Below are positions 11,741-23,279 of a stretch of DNA of 64,000 nt, in pieces. Under the pieces are notes generated by a model. It worked only from the letters and a program-made list of their open reading frames with translations. It had not been told where the DNA came from and did no database searches. Location of the stretch: NCBI GenBank assembly GCA_014529385.2, contig CM043962.1:38223098-38287097 (forward strand), written 5' to 3'. The DNA comes from Adiantum capillus-veneris (Eukaryota > Streptophyta > Polypodiopsida > Polypodiales > Pteridaceae). How positions within the stretch are numbered: the stretch's first letter is position 1; every line of letters begins with the position of its first letter. Position numbers and translations under genes: made by a program.

Positions 11741-11890
11741 TCAAAGGAGTTGGCCTAGCGATAGAGGCAAAGGGTTTTAAGCGCACTTGCTATGGTCTAT
11801 GGTTCAATCATTGTGACATGCAGGGGTGTCAGAGCATTTCTTCAAAACTAACTATTGCGAAGCATCAACTTGCCATTAAGAAAAGAGATT
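11741..11890 (+). mobile_element. tRNA-derived SINE with perfect 14-bp target-site duplication
   Basis: The 150-bp body is flanked by identical copies of TCTTTCAAAAGGCA at 11727-11740 and 11891-11904. The body starts with a tRNA-like head: an A box TAGCGATAGAGG at 11756-11767 and a B box GGTTCAATCA at 11801-11810, a spacing that fits RNA polymerase III type 2 promoters. The 3' end is A/G-rich (AAGAAAAGAG). The perfect duplication suggests a fairly recent insertion. SINEs are mobilised in trans by LINE machinery, and LINE copies occur in this window. The parental tRNA is not clear. Confidence 0.8.
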
Positions 11891-11923
11891 TCTTTCAAAA
11901 GGCAATGTGCATGTTTGTGTTAG

Positions 11924-12144
11924 ACATGCTTGTTACTATGGCCATCGTGCAGGAGGTACCGCATGACTAAAGAACACGGGGTCCCTTTAATGAAGACCCC
12001 GTCATGGGATCGACGACAGGTGTGGCACGCGGGAATCTCGAGGGAGATGGACAACCAACAAAAAATGCAAGTCAACGCCCACTCGGTGATTCGAACCCGA
12101 CACCTTGGCCATGGCTACTTGGTGAGCTAACCACGCATGCACAT
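11924..12144 (-). mobile_element. Second SINE-like element, opposite orientation
   Basis: On the minus strand an A-box-like TAGCTCACCAAGTAG (12115-12129) is followed by a B box GGGTTCGAATC (12088-12098). The body ends with a segment (11955-12011) containing an 8-bp stem, ACGGGGTC and GACCCCGT, around a short loop. Flanks GCATGTTTGTGTTAG (11909-11923) and GCATTTTGGTGTTAG (12145-12159) look like a 15-bp target-site duplication with two mismatches, so this copy is older than its neighbour. Confidence 0.65.
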
Positions 12145-12298
12145 GCATTTTGGTGTTAGCAAAGCGCCAAATAAACTATATAAGCTAAACTTAAATGGGG
12201 AAAAGTAAACACGAACATAAAAAGTAAACACGGACATGTCTGTTTAAAATCAGACGGTCGGATGTGCCTCTGCTTTTGTGCGCATAGCTGCTTGCCAT

Positions 12299-12362
12299 GG
12301 ATCCCATGACGGGGTCTTCATTTAAGACCCCGTGTTACTTAGTCTTGAGGCCTTAGGTACCC
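12299..12362 (+). mobile_element. Truncated SINE tail in direct orientation
   Basis: Closely matches the reverse complement of 11955-12011, including the ACGGGGTC / GACCCCGT stem (12309-12333) and a GGTACC end. It is a 3' fragment without A or B box. With the minus-strand SINE it makes an inverted pair about 400 bp across. Confidence 0.65.
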
Positions 12363-12540
12363 CACATGGAGGGGGGTAATCGTAAAGTTCCACCTCAAAG
12401 AGGTGCAATGAGTGGAGGGTGTAATTGGGGGTACCCTTACTCGTATCAACCTATGTTCATTGGCATCCAAACTTCGTTCTTCGTAGTTGGACCGGCCAAG
12501 TGTTGGCTTGATGAGAGTTGAATGTGAATTTTCTCATCAC

Positions 12541-12590
12541 CACGGTGGTTAACCGTGGGACTCGGCTGCCTGCAGCCTGCTCAGGCAGCC
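12541..12590. other. Two adjacent small hairpins
   Basis: CACGGT/ACCGTG pair at 12541-12557, and GGCTGCCTG/CAGGCAGCC pair with a 9-nt loop at 12564-12590. Both lie upstream of the kinase gene's putative promoter. Confidence 0.5.
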
Positions 12591-12699
12591 TGCTGACTGT
12601 CCAAATCCTTAATTAAAAAATTGTCCATTTCAAGATGCAAAAATTAATATAGTTAATCATTTCATTAGCTAGACTTTAATTTTCCGAGTCCTAAAAAAA

Positions 12700-12706
12700 T
12701 ATAAAG
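12700..12706 (+). promoter_or_regulatory. Candidate TATA box for the kinase gene
   Basis: TATAAAG lies about 1.1 kb before the chosen start codon and shortly before a pyrimidine-rich tract starting near 12795. It is the best TATA match on the plus strand upstream of the gene, but transcription start cannot be read from sequence. Confidence 0.3.
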
Positions 12707-12794
12707 GCTCGATTTTTTTACTGGAACATGAGGTTGGCGTTTTGCACCCTTTTTTCCCGCCCATACAAAGACACAAGGCAAAACAACTGCGTGA

Positions 12795-13040
12795 TTCTCT
12801 CTCCTCTCTCTTCCTCTCATGAGCTCCCAGGCAACAAAGGATCCCCTCTTTCTCTCTCTATGCCCCTCAGGGAGGAAATTTGAACTTCACTCTCTCGTCT
12901 CTCTCTCTCGCTCTCTCTCTCACTGTCGTTCCTGCTGGGTTAGACCTTGCCCAACTGTGCTGTGAAAACCCTGAGATGAATTGCATTGATTTGTATAGCT
13001 CAGCTTCTCTCTCTCTCACACACACAACCCCCCCACAGCT

Positions 13041-13080
<40 letters not shown>

Positions 13081-13497
13081 CCACAACTCTTTAGCAGTGA
13101 CCGTTTCGGGACGACTTCGCTGTTCTCGTTTCTGCTCTCATGTAGTAGGTAGGCGCTGCTGCAAATTGTAGCTTCTCTTCTCTCACTCTCTCTGTGTAGG
13201 TGATTTCTCTCATGCATAACCGAAGCTCCTTCTCTCTCCTCTCCTACCACATTTAGTCTCTGCATTCTCTGTCTTCTCAATCTCAAACGCTTCCGCACTC
13301 GCACACCCACATTGGTCGCTGATCTCTCTAGCCTACTCAAGGTAGCCACCACAATAGACTCCTGTTTCCCATCGCCCTCACAGATGCCATCCTCCAGGTA
13401 GGCTACTCACGATATCGCACATCCTCTCATAGACGCCAAGTAGTACACACAAAACACACACACACACATACTCGCAAAACCTCTCTCTCTCTCTCTG

Positions 13498-13544
<47 letters not shown>

Positions 13545-13560
13545 ATCTGTGCGTAAATTG
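12795..13560 (+). promoter_or_regulatory. CT/CA-rich leader or core promoter of the kinase gene
   Basis: Dense CTCTCT blocks (for example 12896-12922, 13041-13066, 13481-13496) and CA tracts (13067-13080, 13499-13543) precede the gene. CT-rich 5' leaders and pyrimidine patches are common at plant promoters. No long open frame crosses it. An upstream leader intron is possible but no donor/acceptor pair keeps the coding frame convincingly. Confidence 0.5.
13499..13543. repeat. (CA)n microsatellite
   Basis: About 22 CA units immediately after a CT block in the kinase leader. Confidence 0.95.
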
Positions 13561-13815
13561 GTTCACCTACACTTGTTACAAGCTCTCCTCTTCTTCACCC
13601 TCCTCCTCTGTTTTCTCTCTCTTCCCCTGTTCTCCTTCCCTTGTACTCTGCACATTCTCGTTCCAGCTGCAATGGGGGGATGACAACATAAAGTTTTGCC
13701 CACGAAGGAGGTGCACAAGCAATTTGGCTCAACAGGTAATTGAATCCAACAGCTGATCGAACCGGGAACCCTACAAACGCTTCTCCCACAGGGGTACCTA
13801 CACAAGCAGGTGTAT

Positions 13816-16365
13816 ATGATTCGCAGCTTGCTACAGGTTGAAGGAGCTCCTTCTGAGAGCCAGCAGCCGCAGGATGGCGGCAGCAAAACCAACATTGCAC
13901 TCATTGTGTTGGCTGTCATCGCTGCACTGGCGGTCTCTGCCCTACTCATCGTCTTCGTCTACTACTGCCACATTCGCTGCAAGGTTAAGAAGAAGTCCCA
14001 GAGTCAGAGTAAGTTCCCCCTCTGTTTTTCCAAGTTACTGTGTAATGTCTTCGGTTCAATGGAAGATGAAAAACTATCTGTGTATCATTGTTCTTCTGCA
14101 ATCGAGGTCTACATGTTCTGCCTTCATTGAACAGAAATTTTTGCATGCTACAGCTTTCTCTGTTGCCGACAAGGCATGCATAGCAAAAAATTAATCTATG
14201 TGTGCTTTACCTGAAAATGGTTTTTCAATTTTAATGTAAGCACTGGCTGCCTTAACTCTACACTTTTGAGATGTTGCATGCACAGCCCTATCTCTTAGCC
14301 CATTAGTGCAATGCTAATCGCAAATTGTGTATAAAATTATTGAGAAAACACTGGCTTAGGCAAACTTTCTAGCATCCAAACCATTGTTCTGTTTTTTCAA
14401 TAATTTTATTCACAAGCATACACTAATATGCTTGTGTTTAGTGTAGGCTCTTAACTATGTATTAGGTTAATTGTGTGTGTACGTTACCATATGGTACCAA
14501 GCTTTTTGTGTGTGTGTGTGTTGCCATTTCATGCATTAACAAAGATAGAGAACGCTCTTTGATACTAGTTTCTTTGCTGTTATGCGATGCCTATTTGGTT
14601 TATATCAAGATTGCCTTCCTGATTATGTAATTCTCTGCATGAGCAGGGTTCAAGAGCAAGAATGTGCAATTGCCAGATTCTACCACGGTCTCAACTGTAA
14701 GCTTGGAGCAGAGAGAGTCTCAGGTGTTTACCTTCAAACAATTACAGGGAGCTACCTGTAATTTCAATCAGGGCAATGTAGTCGGTCATGGTGGATTTGG
14801 ATCTGTTTTCCGAGGAGTGCTTCCAGACGGGCGACAAGCTGCCATCAAGCAGCTAGATCGGTCAAGCAAGCAGGGGGATCATGAGTTTCGCATAGAGGTG
14901 CATATTCTTGTGTTCGATGTAAAACATGTCTGTCTACATGTGGAGTACGGTTCATGTGGGTGTGAGTGGGCATATGTTGGATGCTGGCATTCTATGTGAA
15001 GCTAGCTATAGGTTTATGGAAGATGGAAGATATTCTGTATGAGCAAATTGCAGTCTTAGCACTTATCAAAAGGTGATTTTGTGAAATTTACCTAAGTGGT
15101 GACCTTTCCTAATTGTGGGACAGGTTGACATGCTCAGCCGCCTTCATTCTCCATATCTTGTTGGTTTGCTTGGTTATTGTGCCGATCAAGATCACCGGTT
15201 ACTGGTCTATGAGTACATGCCGAATGGAAACCTTCAAGAACACTTGTATTCAGATGGTATGGGCCCTCGTGTTTTCCTGAACTTATGTCCTTAACAAGAA
15301 ACGAAAAACGCGGAGAGTGTGTTCACTAATGGAGCCAATCTGAGGCTCATGTTGTGTTAGCTCCCGACATGTTTTAACAAGCATACTTCATGTTTTGCTC
15401 TCAACTTATCGTTAAATGGTGCAGGAACATCTGGCAATCCTCCAATTCTCAACTGGGAAACTCGCATGAGAATAGCTCTAGACTCTGCAAAGGGTCTTGA
15501 GTACCTCCATGAGTGCGTGAGTCCTCCGGTAATACATCGCGATTTCAAAAGCAGCAACATACTTCTGGATTCCAATTTCAATGCCAAAGTGTCCGACTTC
15601 GGTTTAGCTAAGCTTGGATCTGACAAGGTTGGAGGGCTGGTTTCAACTCGTGTTTTGGGAACCCACGGCTATGTTGCCCCAGAGTAAGAATGAAGAGAAA
15701 TTATGTATAGGATTTGTAGATCTTTTGAGCTCTTTCAGAGTTTCTTGATGTGCTCCAATGTCTCTGAAGGTATGCACTAACGGGGCATTTGACAACGAAG
15801 TCCGATGTATATAGCTATGGCGTGGTTTTATTGGAACTTCTCACAGGACGCGTCCCAGTTGACATGAAAAGGCCACCCGGGCAGGGTGTTCTTGTATCTT
15901 GGGTAAGCTTCAAATGGGTGAATGAGCATTCTATACTTGCAACACTTTTCTAAGGTGACATTGCTTCCAGGCACTTCCTCGACTCACAGATAGGGACAAG
16001 CTTGTGGAGATGGTGGATCCGGTCATGGAGGGACAATTTGCAGTAAAGGACCTAATTCAGGTTTGCTTGCTATTTGAGCTTGTAGGTGTTGAAATGGGTG
16101 ATTCTGGATAGAAAATAGTAAAGCAGAAACTGAAGGATTTTGAATGACAAAAAATGCTGTGCAGGTAGCTGCCATAGCTGCAATGTGTGTTCAGCCTGAG
16201 GCAGATTATCGTCCTCTTATGACAGATGTTGTTCAATCTTTGATTCCCCTTGTAAAGCACAAGAAAGGGTCCAAAATTGTGAGCACTCCGGATTTTCATC
16301 ACAGAATGGTTACATTAAAGTCGTCATCAATTGACAGTGGCAGTAGCGGAGCTGGAGAGAATTGA
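13816..16365 (+). CDS. Membrane-anchored receptor-like Ser/Thr protein kinase, seven exons
   Basis: Exons 13816-14008, 14647-14897, 15124-15256, 15425-15683, 15770-15902, 15971-16060 and 16165-16365 join in frame (1260 nt, 419 residues) with GT/AG introns of 68-638 bp. The start is the first ATG used after an in-frame stop at 13741. Residues 1-26 form a short Gln/Ser-rich outside segment without a clear signal peptide; 27-51 are one transmembrane helix; KVKKK follows on the cytosolic side. The kinase domain starts near 90: glycine loop GHGGFGSV (111-118), catalytic Lys132, HRD at 230-232, DFG at 250-252, then GTHGYVAPE. All key residues are present, so it is an active-looking RD kinase. It closely resembles, from memory, Arabidopsis At3g58690-type kinases, whose ligands are not well defined. 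The N-terminus could gain an upstream exon. Confidence 0.9.
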
Positions 16366-16984
16366 GTGAGGGCCATTTTTCTTAAGTTGGTCTCTGTAGC
16401 CCTGTTGAGCGAATTTTTGCCAGTAGAGCTTCGCTTGCTCTAAAATGGTGTCCTTTGCCATCATTCAGCTGCAACCTTTGTATGATATAGCCTGCTTTGA
16501 AGACGAAGCTGGCCAGAAGTTTTCACTATTTTTGTAGCTCTGCACTTTACCATATCCATGTTCGTTCTTCCATATAGGCGGTATCTAATTGTATGTCAAA
16601 ATAGTCTCATTATATCAGCAGGCTGCAGCAGTCATGCTCACATAATGTCGTGTGTTGACGGAATTATGGTAACTGTCAGCCTCGATTGGGTCTCCTTTTG
16701 TTTATGTCTGTTGCTTGTCCTGAGTAAGATTGTATTGAGTCTTTGCTAGCTTTGTGCAGCGCATGTAATGATGGACAAATGGCACCTACCACCTTTGATC
16801 AGGTGTGCTGGTAAATTTATGTGTTTGTGGTAGTAGAACAAGCGTAGAGTCATACATATGATCAACTCGTTGAGTGAACTTGTACTAAGCCAGCTTTGTG
16901 CCAGTATATTTGTCATCACAAGTCACTCACACAAATTGCATTGGTCAGATGAGAGTGGTACCACCAAAATCAAATTTTGCAGAG
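16366..16984 (+). other. 3' flank / untranslated region of the kinase gene
   Basis: No further coding potential on the plus strand in the kinase frame. No canonical AATAAA is visible; the transcript end is undetermined. Confidence 0.4.
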
Positions 16985-17215
16985 TAGGATGAGATGACAA
17001 TGCTTGCGTCGTTTATGAGTCGAATTTGATCGCCTTTACAAGCTCTGCAGTTGAGTAACCCTCAAGCAATCTTTCATCGTTTTGATCCCCCCCTCCCCCC
17101 CGCCCCTCCTTTGATCACAATGCTTACACTGTTTATGACTCTAATTTTATCGACTTTACAAGCTCTGCAATTGAGTTAATCCTCGACCAATCTTTCATCC
17201 CTTTGTCCGTTGAAA
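16985..17215. repeat. Tandem duplication, about 125-bp unit
   Basis: The segment from 16993 (ACAATGCTTGCGTCGTTTAT...) recurs at about 17118 (ACAATGCTTACACTGTTTAT...). Both copies contain TTTACAAGCTCTGCA and CAATCTTTCATC, with scattered differences. A C-rich run (17090-17103) separates them. Confidence 0.75.
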
Positions 17216-17789
17216 TAGCTCATAACAGCCTTGTGTTTTTATTGTTGGCATGGGTTCCTGAAAAATGCAATGGTCCATGTGAGTTTTTCTTGTTCTTGAG
17301 TCCGTGTGTGATTGTTCACCTGGTATATCTTGTTTTGGCAATGCTGGTGGGAGTTGATCATGAAGCTTAACATTCGAGGATGCTGGTGTGAACTCTACCC
17401 TTAATGGGTTTTGTATCCCATAAAGGCTGCAAAGGATTTGACCCAGTGAATCACAAGGCCAGGAGGTAGTATAAAACTGGTGAAAAGCACAGAAAGTATG
17501 GAAGTTTGGAAAAGGAAGGAAGCTTTTGGCAGTTTAAACTCTTGAAGGCTGAAGGTGGTGGGGACACACATGCAAAGCTTGAGGTGATCTTTTCTCATAA
17601 TCTCCTGTGTTGAAAAGATGCCTTGGAAAGCTGCAGCAATTACGCAGAAGCATGTGCCTCCCCCACGCATCCCAAATTGAAATCGGAAGTAAAAAAATAT
17701 AATGATGGGTCTTGGAACTCTCGAAAGGTGCTTTCTTTCAAATGCAATAGGCCTCCCTCCGCGACATCATCATTCATCATTCAAAAGCC

Positions 17790-17790
<1 letters not shown>
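17216..17790. other. Unassigned stretch
   Basis: No domain, element or RNA gene recognised. Confidence 0.4.
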
Positions 17791-17825
<35 letters not shown>

Positions 17826-17919
17826 CGAGAGAGAGAGAGAGAGAGAGGAGCATAGGACGGACAGAGCCATCGCAACCGAAGGCAGCGGCCTCTGGTTTTC
17901 ATCCAACTCACGTTTCGAG

Positions 17920-17952
<33 letters not shown>
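17791..17952. repeat. Compound simple repeat: poly-C, (GA)n, (AC)n
   Basis: A run of 33 C residues (17791-17823) is followed by GA (17826-17848) and AC (17922-17952) tracts. Poly-proline and poly-glycine translations of it are artefacts. Confidence 0.95.
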
Positions 17953-17954
<2 letters not shown>

Positions 17955-19167
17955 AGTTTTGGACAAATTCTCACATTTTGACTTACCTCGGATATGTCGT
18001 AAGAGTTTTAAATTTTGATATTATGATGAATAGATATCTTCGCTATTATCTCAACATAGGGCATGTGGCATGTATTATTTGATCCCATAGGCCATAATAT
18101 GACTTGTGAGGATGGAATCCAATCTCTCTCTCTCTCTCTCCCATGTGGTTGCCATATAACAAAATTTGGTAGATGAATATATATTTTTTTAAATTTTTTG
18201 TGAGGGGGAATAGTTTGATGAATAGATATCTTAGTTAGGTTAGCCTATAGACATTTTTTTTTCTCTTGTCTACATGGGTATTACCGAAAGGGTATATCAA
18301 CTTCAAGAGCTAGTTGCTAATGGCCATGGATCAAATTCTTAAAATTTGACCCAAACATAAAGGTCACTTGTGTAACCTTTTTGTATAATCTTTTATTAAT
18401 GATAAAACTGTGTTAAGCATGACGTTATGTCTGTGTATTTGCAAACTCTATCTACTCTTCACACCCTTGTTAGGTGTTGCCTTTTGATTCGAATTGCTCC
18501 TACACATTGCTAGGTAAAGGCTCTTCAAGTTGATGTAAGTCTCTTGCACTATTTCAAATTTGTTGGCAAGCACCTACAAACTGTTTGATGCCATAACTCA
18601 AGATTGACCAGCTATCAATTCCATAGGGTACCTCTATTTATTCCTAAGATGTAGGGTGACTTAACACAACGATTTTGATCTATCAAAATTAGGGTTAGAG
18701 TCCATTATTGTTTTTATGAGCTCATGCTATTTGGATGATCTGAGGCCATATGATTGGTCTTCCTAATCCTCTTAGTCATCCCTACAAGTTTGGTTGCATT
18801 TGAATACCATCTGGCCAATCAATTGATAGAGATTGACTAGCGGGCCAAACTAACCTTCGATGATTTGGGAGCACTTGAGCTTGAGTATGGATTGTAGCTT
18901 GCATTGATATTGTTTTTCAAGGATTTGACACATCCTTCTCGCTTCCTTGCCCAGACGTGTCTACTATGTCATTCATATTGACGTTAACATGAGGTTCTCA
19001 CTAATCCTACAATAAGATTAGAGCAGGTTTAGAAAATTTTTGATAGGCTTCCAGAGTCTTTGTTGGATTTTTCACTCTCAATGCTATAGTGTCAAGTTTT
19101 GCACCCTAAATGGGCCCAGAAAGGTTAGCAAAAGGGGGTGAAATAATTTATTGTTAGTTGGAATTTT

Positions 19168-19195
19168 GGGGGGGGGGGGGGGGGGGGGGGGGGGG
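19168..19195. repeat. Poly-G run
   Basis: Twenty-eight consecutive G residues, a candidate quadruplex-forming and assembly-fragile site. Confidence 0.95.
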
Positions 19196-19261
19196 TGGGT
19201 GTGTGGAAGGCTACTATGTGTGGCAACCATTTATCCCATAGGTTTTGTGAGGCCTTGATAG

Positions 19262-19264
<3 letters not shown>

Positions 19265-19338
<74 letters not shown>
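19265..19338. repeat. (AT)n microsatellite
   Basis: About 37 AT units, able to form a cruciform. Confidence 0.97.
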
Positions 19339-19342
<4 letters not shown>

Positions 19343-20244
19343 CCCAGATTACTAGCAATCCAAGAGAATGAGGCTCCCTTTTGGGAGCTCGTGCTCCTTG
19401 GCTATGGTGTGGATGTGTTGCGCATCAGGGGAGCCTTGTAGGCTTGCATGTTGCTATCGTGGTTGTTTCTGAATTTGTCTTATTTTCCATCATTGGTCGT
19501 TGGGCTCTTGTGTTCACAATGAGGGTGGCCACCCGTTGGTTTGGCCTACTCCCCTTGTAAGGGGCCTTTTCCTCGCGGCATAGTGGGCCATGTTCGTAGC
19601 GCCATGATTGATATAAAGATAAGTGAAGATGGATGACTCTATGGGAAATTGAGCTTGAGGCCAAAAGGGATAAACATAACCAGCTTTTTTCTTTTTGGCT
19701 AAAAATAGAAAGAGGTATAAGTGACATTTTTTGTGTATTATTTTTTGGGTGGGTGCTTGGAGGAGATGAGACGAGAAGAAGAAGAGGAGAAAGACAGTAG
19801 AGACTTATGAATGAAGGGCAATGAAAGCTCATCTTGGTTGTCAAAGTGGTCTCCATGGTTTGAGAAGAAAAGTAGAGTAAGAAGGAAGAGTCGACACTAG
19901 GTGAGGATGTTTTTTTGGTTCTCTTCTTGATCAAGATGGTTGTTTAGAGAGTTAGGGTTTCCCCATTGTTGGAGAAGCTTTTCGAACTTGTCGATAGCTT
20001 AGGGTGAATTTTTCAAAGTGTACAGATTGAGATCTCAAGTATATATTTGAAAGTATTGGTTTGGATTTTGGATAAATAATAGACATATGGTTCCTTGATC
20101 ATCTGTAGTTGGTTAATCAAAATTATCATAATTCTCATATTAACACAATCTTAAGTGCTCTAGCTTAACTCATCTCACACCCAATGAGTCGATGCCTACC
20201 GGTCTCCCTACAAACAAAAGTTAGTTCAACACGGATATAGAGCA

Positions 20245-23060
20245 TGATCTTCTAGCTTCTTTATTGTTCTAGAGTTTAGCCACTGCCTATTGTGGCTACA
20301 GTATGCTTTTCATCAATTTTAGCTTTTTGTGTATTGTTGGACATTATAACTCCAAAAAGAATTACAAAGCACTAGAAGAAATCTTCATGCATAAATCAAG
20401 TTGCTTTTTAGCCACTTTTAGAGGTGACATGTAGAATATAAAGGCTCCCAAGTACGCATCATAGAAAACAATCCTTCAAACACAAAAAGCCGAGGAGGAG
20501 TGATCGGGAAGAATCATGATTGAGTGTCTAGAGGTTTACCCCCCTTTTGAAGCCAATAGAACCATACGACATGCCATCTGAGTAGCAAATTTGAAGTTAG
20601 AGCTTTGTATCACTTTTTGGATATAAAAGGATGAAATGGACTTGGCAAATGAATAGTTCATTGAAAGCAAGGTTTTTTTATCGGATTGGTTTAGGTTATT
20701 TTGAGTCTTTAATCTCTTGTAAGTGTGTGGTTCTATCTCTCTTTGATTAATAATTAGGATAATCTTTAATTCTTATATGTGATCTACCTATTCTTATATT
20801 ATCATCGCTAATTTATTTATCAAATGTCTTTACTATCATAATCAACAAGCCTTCCACTATTATTCTCACAAACTCCCGTTGCCATATACTAGGTGTCTTC
20901 TTGGAATAGTCGCAAATTACCTTGACATTTTTTTGGTGAAGCCAACATTAAGCTGGTTGGGGTGAGAATTTGTGATGATGGTGAACGAAACAGAGCTTTT
21001 ATAAATTATGCAATGAATATAAGATACCAATTAGACATACAAAACAGAAAATCAAATGAATGAGCAGTGGAAACAACACTTGATGCAGTTTATAGTCTCA
21101 CATCTTCCAAACATATAACATGGATGGATATCTTAATTTTATGAATCAAAGATGAACTTTAAGGGGCTCCAAAAGAAAAGATTATCACAATTTTTCAACA
21201 GCTAGTGGTTCCAGATGTAAAAAATTCCAAATGATTGCAAGGAAATATGATGCCATATACCTTGAAGTGACATCAAAGTGTACAAAGATAGAGGTGCTCT
21301 CAAAGGGGTGCAACATGATTTGCAACCCGGATAGGGTTATAATGATTATTTTGAAAGGGAAGTGGATGCTATCTTTCAAACAAATAATAAGTTCTATGTA
21401 GTAGAGGTACATCGTTACGAAGGTTGAGGAGCAGTTTGAGGGACATATGGTCAATATCGATGTTACATGTGACAAGGATTCTTGCCCTATGAGATAGGTA
21501 GTTTGGAGGGACCACATGATTTGGGACATGCCTCAAAACAACAAGAGGAGGAGGATGTTGAGCTTAAATAGTGGTTTGATGAAAGATGGGTTGGAATGGA
21601 CTATGAATTATTTTCAAGGATGGATATAATGCAACTAGTCTTGAATGCATGACATTTTTTTGTAATACCTCATGTATGGAAGTTTTTTATATTAATTTAT
21701 GATCCAAGTCGGGCTTATAACCAAGGTATGGTCTAAATAGGTTTACCAAGGTGGTAGAAATTTAATTTGAATGCACGATGGATGATGCATGAGACATTTG
21801 ATCAGAGAGGTTGGATGGTGCATGAAACAAGTTTACCAAGGTGGTTTATTTGGAATGGTGGAGGATGATGCATGAAACATTTGATTCGAGAGGCTGGATG
21901 GTTCCATGATGGGTTCATATCTTGAATGTGCCAAGTGTCTCAAAATTTTGGGTTTATCCTTATAGACCGGGTTCAATTTTTTTTTCTTCTGATTTCATGG
22001 GGTTAGCTTATCTGTGGAATCATGTGGGATGTTTCAGAGCTAGAGAGGATGAACCTATTTCACCAATATTTTTTTTTTCAATGATGGAGTGCAAGCACAA
22101 TAGTTATGAGCAATAAGAGATTTGGGATATTATTCAAGATTATGTTGGTTTTTGGACAAAGTTTCCACAAGATGGCTGGAATTTCAAGTTGGGTACTCTG
22201 AAATTTCTTTAAGGAGACTTTGGATGCTAGAAAAATCATATGTGTGCCTTCATGAACTTGATAAATGCACAGACGTCCACATTTAGAGGGGCAGACACTA
22301 TGTAAAAACTTATTCAAAGCATGATCTTCTAGGTCCTTCATTAGGATCAAAGGTGCTAGTTTAACAATACATATTGTGGCTACAAAGTGGATGGTTGGAA
22401 TTTTTAAGATTTCTCATTAATGTAGTTTCCTTTTGGTATTTTTGGACATTATTTTTGTAAAATAAATCCAAGAAGCAGTGTAAACCACTAGGATAGAGCT
22501 TCTTGTGCATAAGGAAGTTGCTTTCAACCACTTTTCCAGGTGACATGTAGAATATAAACGCTCCCAATTTTTCATCGCAGGTGATCACAGTTTGAAGAGA
22601 GCACCACTTTAGACATAAAAAGCAGAGGATATGATCCAAGAGAGTTTTGACTAAGTTTCTTGGGGTTTTACCCCCGTTCAAAGTCAATGGAACTATTTTC
22701 CATTTGAGTAGTAGATAATAAATTAGAGTTTTTGGTGACTTTTTGGATTTAAAAGGGTAAAAGAGGACATGGAAAAGGGGAGATTCATTGTAAGTAAGGT
22801 TTTTTAATAAAGGATTGATTTTGGATTATTTTGAGTCTCTAATCTCTTGCAAGTGTATCATTCTCTCTTTGATCTATACTTTGTTTAATCTCTGCCATAA
22901 TCTCTACTTCTCAAATGTGAGTCTACCTAATCTTGTATTACCATCAACTTATCTATTGTAATATTATCATAATCACCAAGCCTTTCACTTTAATTTGACA
23001 AGCTCTCATAGCTAGAGACCCGATCTCTTCCCAACATACTGGAAAATTACCTTAACATCC
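20245..23060. mobile_element. Short element flanked by diverged direct repeats, LTR-like
   Basis: A roughly 700-bp segment at 20245-20935 recurs in the same orientation at 22315-23060. Shared phrases include GCATGATCTTCTAG, GGTGACATGTAGAATATAAA, ATTTTGAGTCT and TAATCTCTTG. The 1.4-kb interior has no protease, RT or integrase motif. A purine run, AGAGGGGCAG (22284-22293), lies just before the right copy, as expected of a polypurine tract. This fits a non-autonomous LTR element (TRIM/LARD class) or a segmental direct duplication. No TG...CA ends or primer site could be fixed. Confidence 0.55.
21739..21915. repeat. Tandem duplication, about 90-bp unit
   Basis: TTTACCAAGGTGGT followed by GATGATGCATGA(G/A)ACATTTGAT and GAGAGG.TGGATGGT occurs twice in succession inside the interior of the LTR-like element. 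Confidence 0.7.
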
Positions 23061-23200
23061 TTGCATCCTCACAACAAAAATTTTCCAAAGTATTTGAACT
23101 TCCATTCTACCTCAAACTTGGCCAAGCTCGCTGTATCCTCACAACAGAAATTTTCCAAAGAATTTGAACTTCCATTCTACCTCAAACTTGGCCAAGCAAG
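23061..23200. repeat. Tandem duplication, 70-bp unit
   Basis: Two near-identical copies: ATCCTCACAACA(A/G)AAATTTTCC, then GAACTTCCATTCTACC and CTCAAACTTGGCCAAGC. They start at about 23061 and 23131. An open frame crosses both but shows no known domain. Confidence 0.85.
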
Positions 23201-23279
23201 ATTATCATTGAAAGGTAGTCTCTCTCTTCTTCTTTGCATTCAAATTAATCCCTACAAGCACAACAAAAAGCAATGTATG

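Larger units (their letters stand above)
17953..20244. other. Unassigned intergenic stretch with simple repeats
   Basis: Contains a CT tract near 18122-18141, a 28-G run (19168-19195) and an AT tract (19265-19338). No protein domain or element signature was recognised. Confidence 0.5.

Noticed and set aside
13384-13400. Upstream first exon of the kinase (ATGCCATCCTCCAG followed by GTAGGC)
   Set aside because: Joining it to the acceptor before 13831 puts the kinase out of frame.
17623-18018. Proline-rich protein
   Set aside because: Produced by the 33-C run plus GA and AC repeats; no conserved sequence around it.
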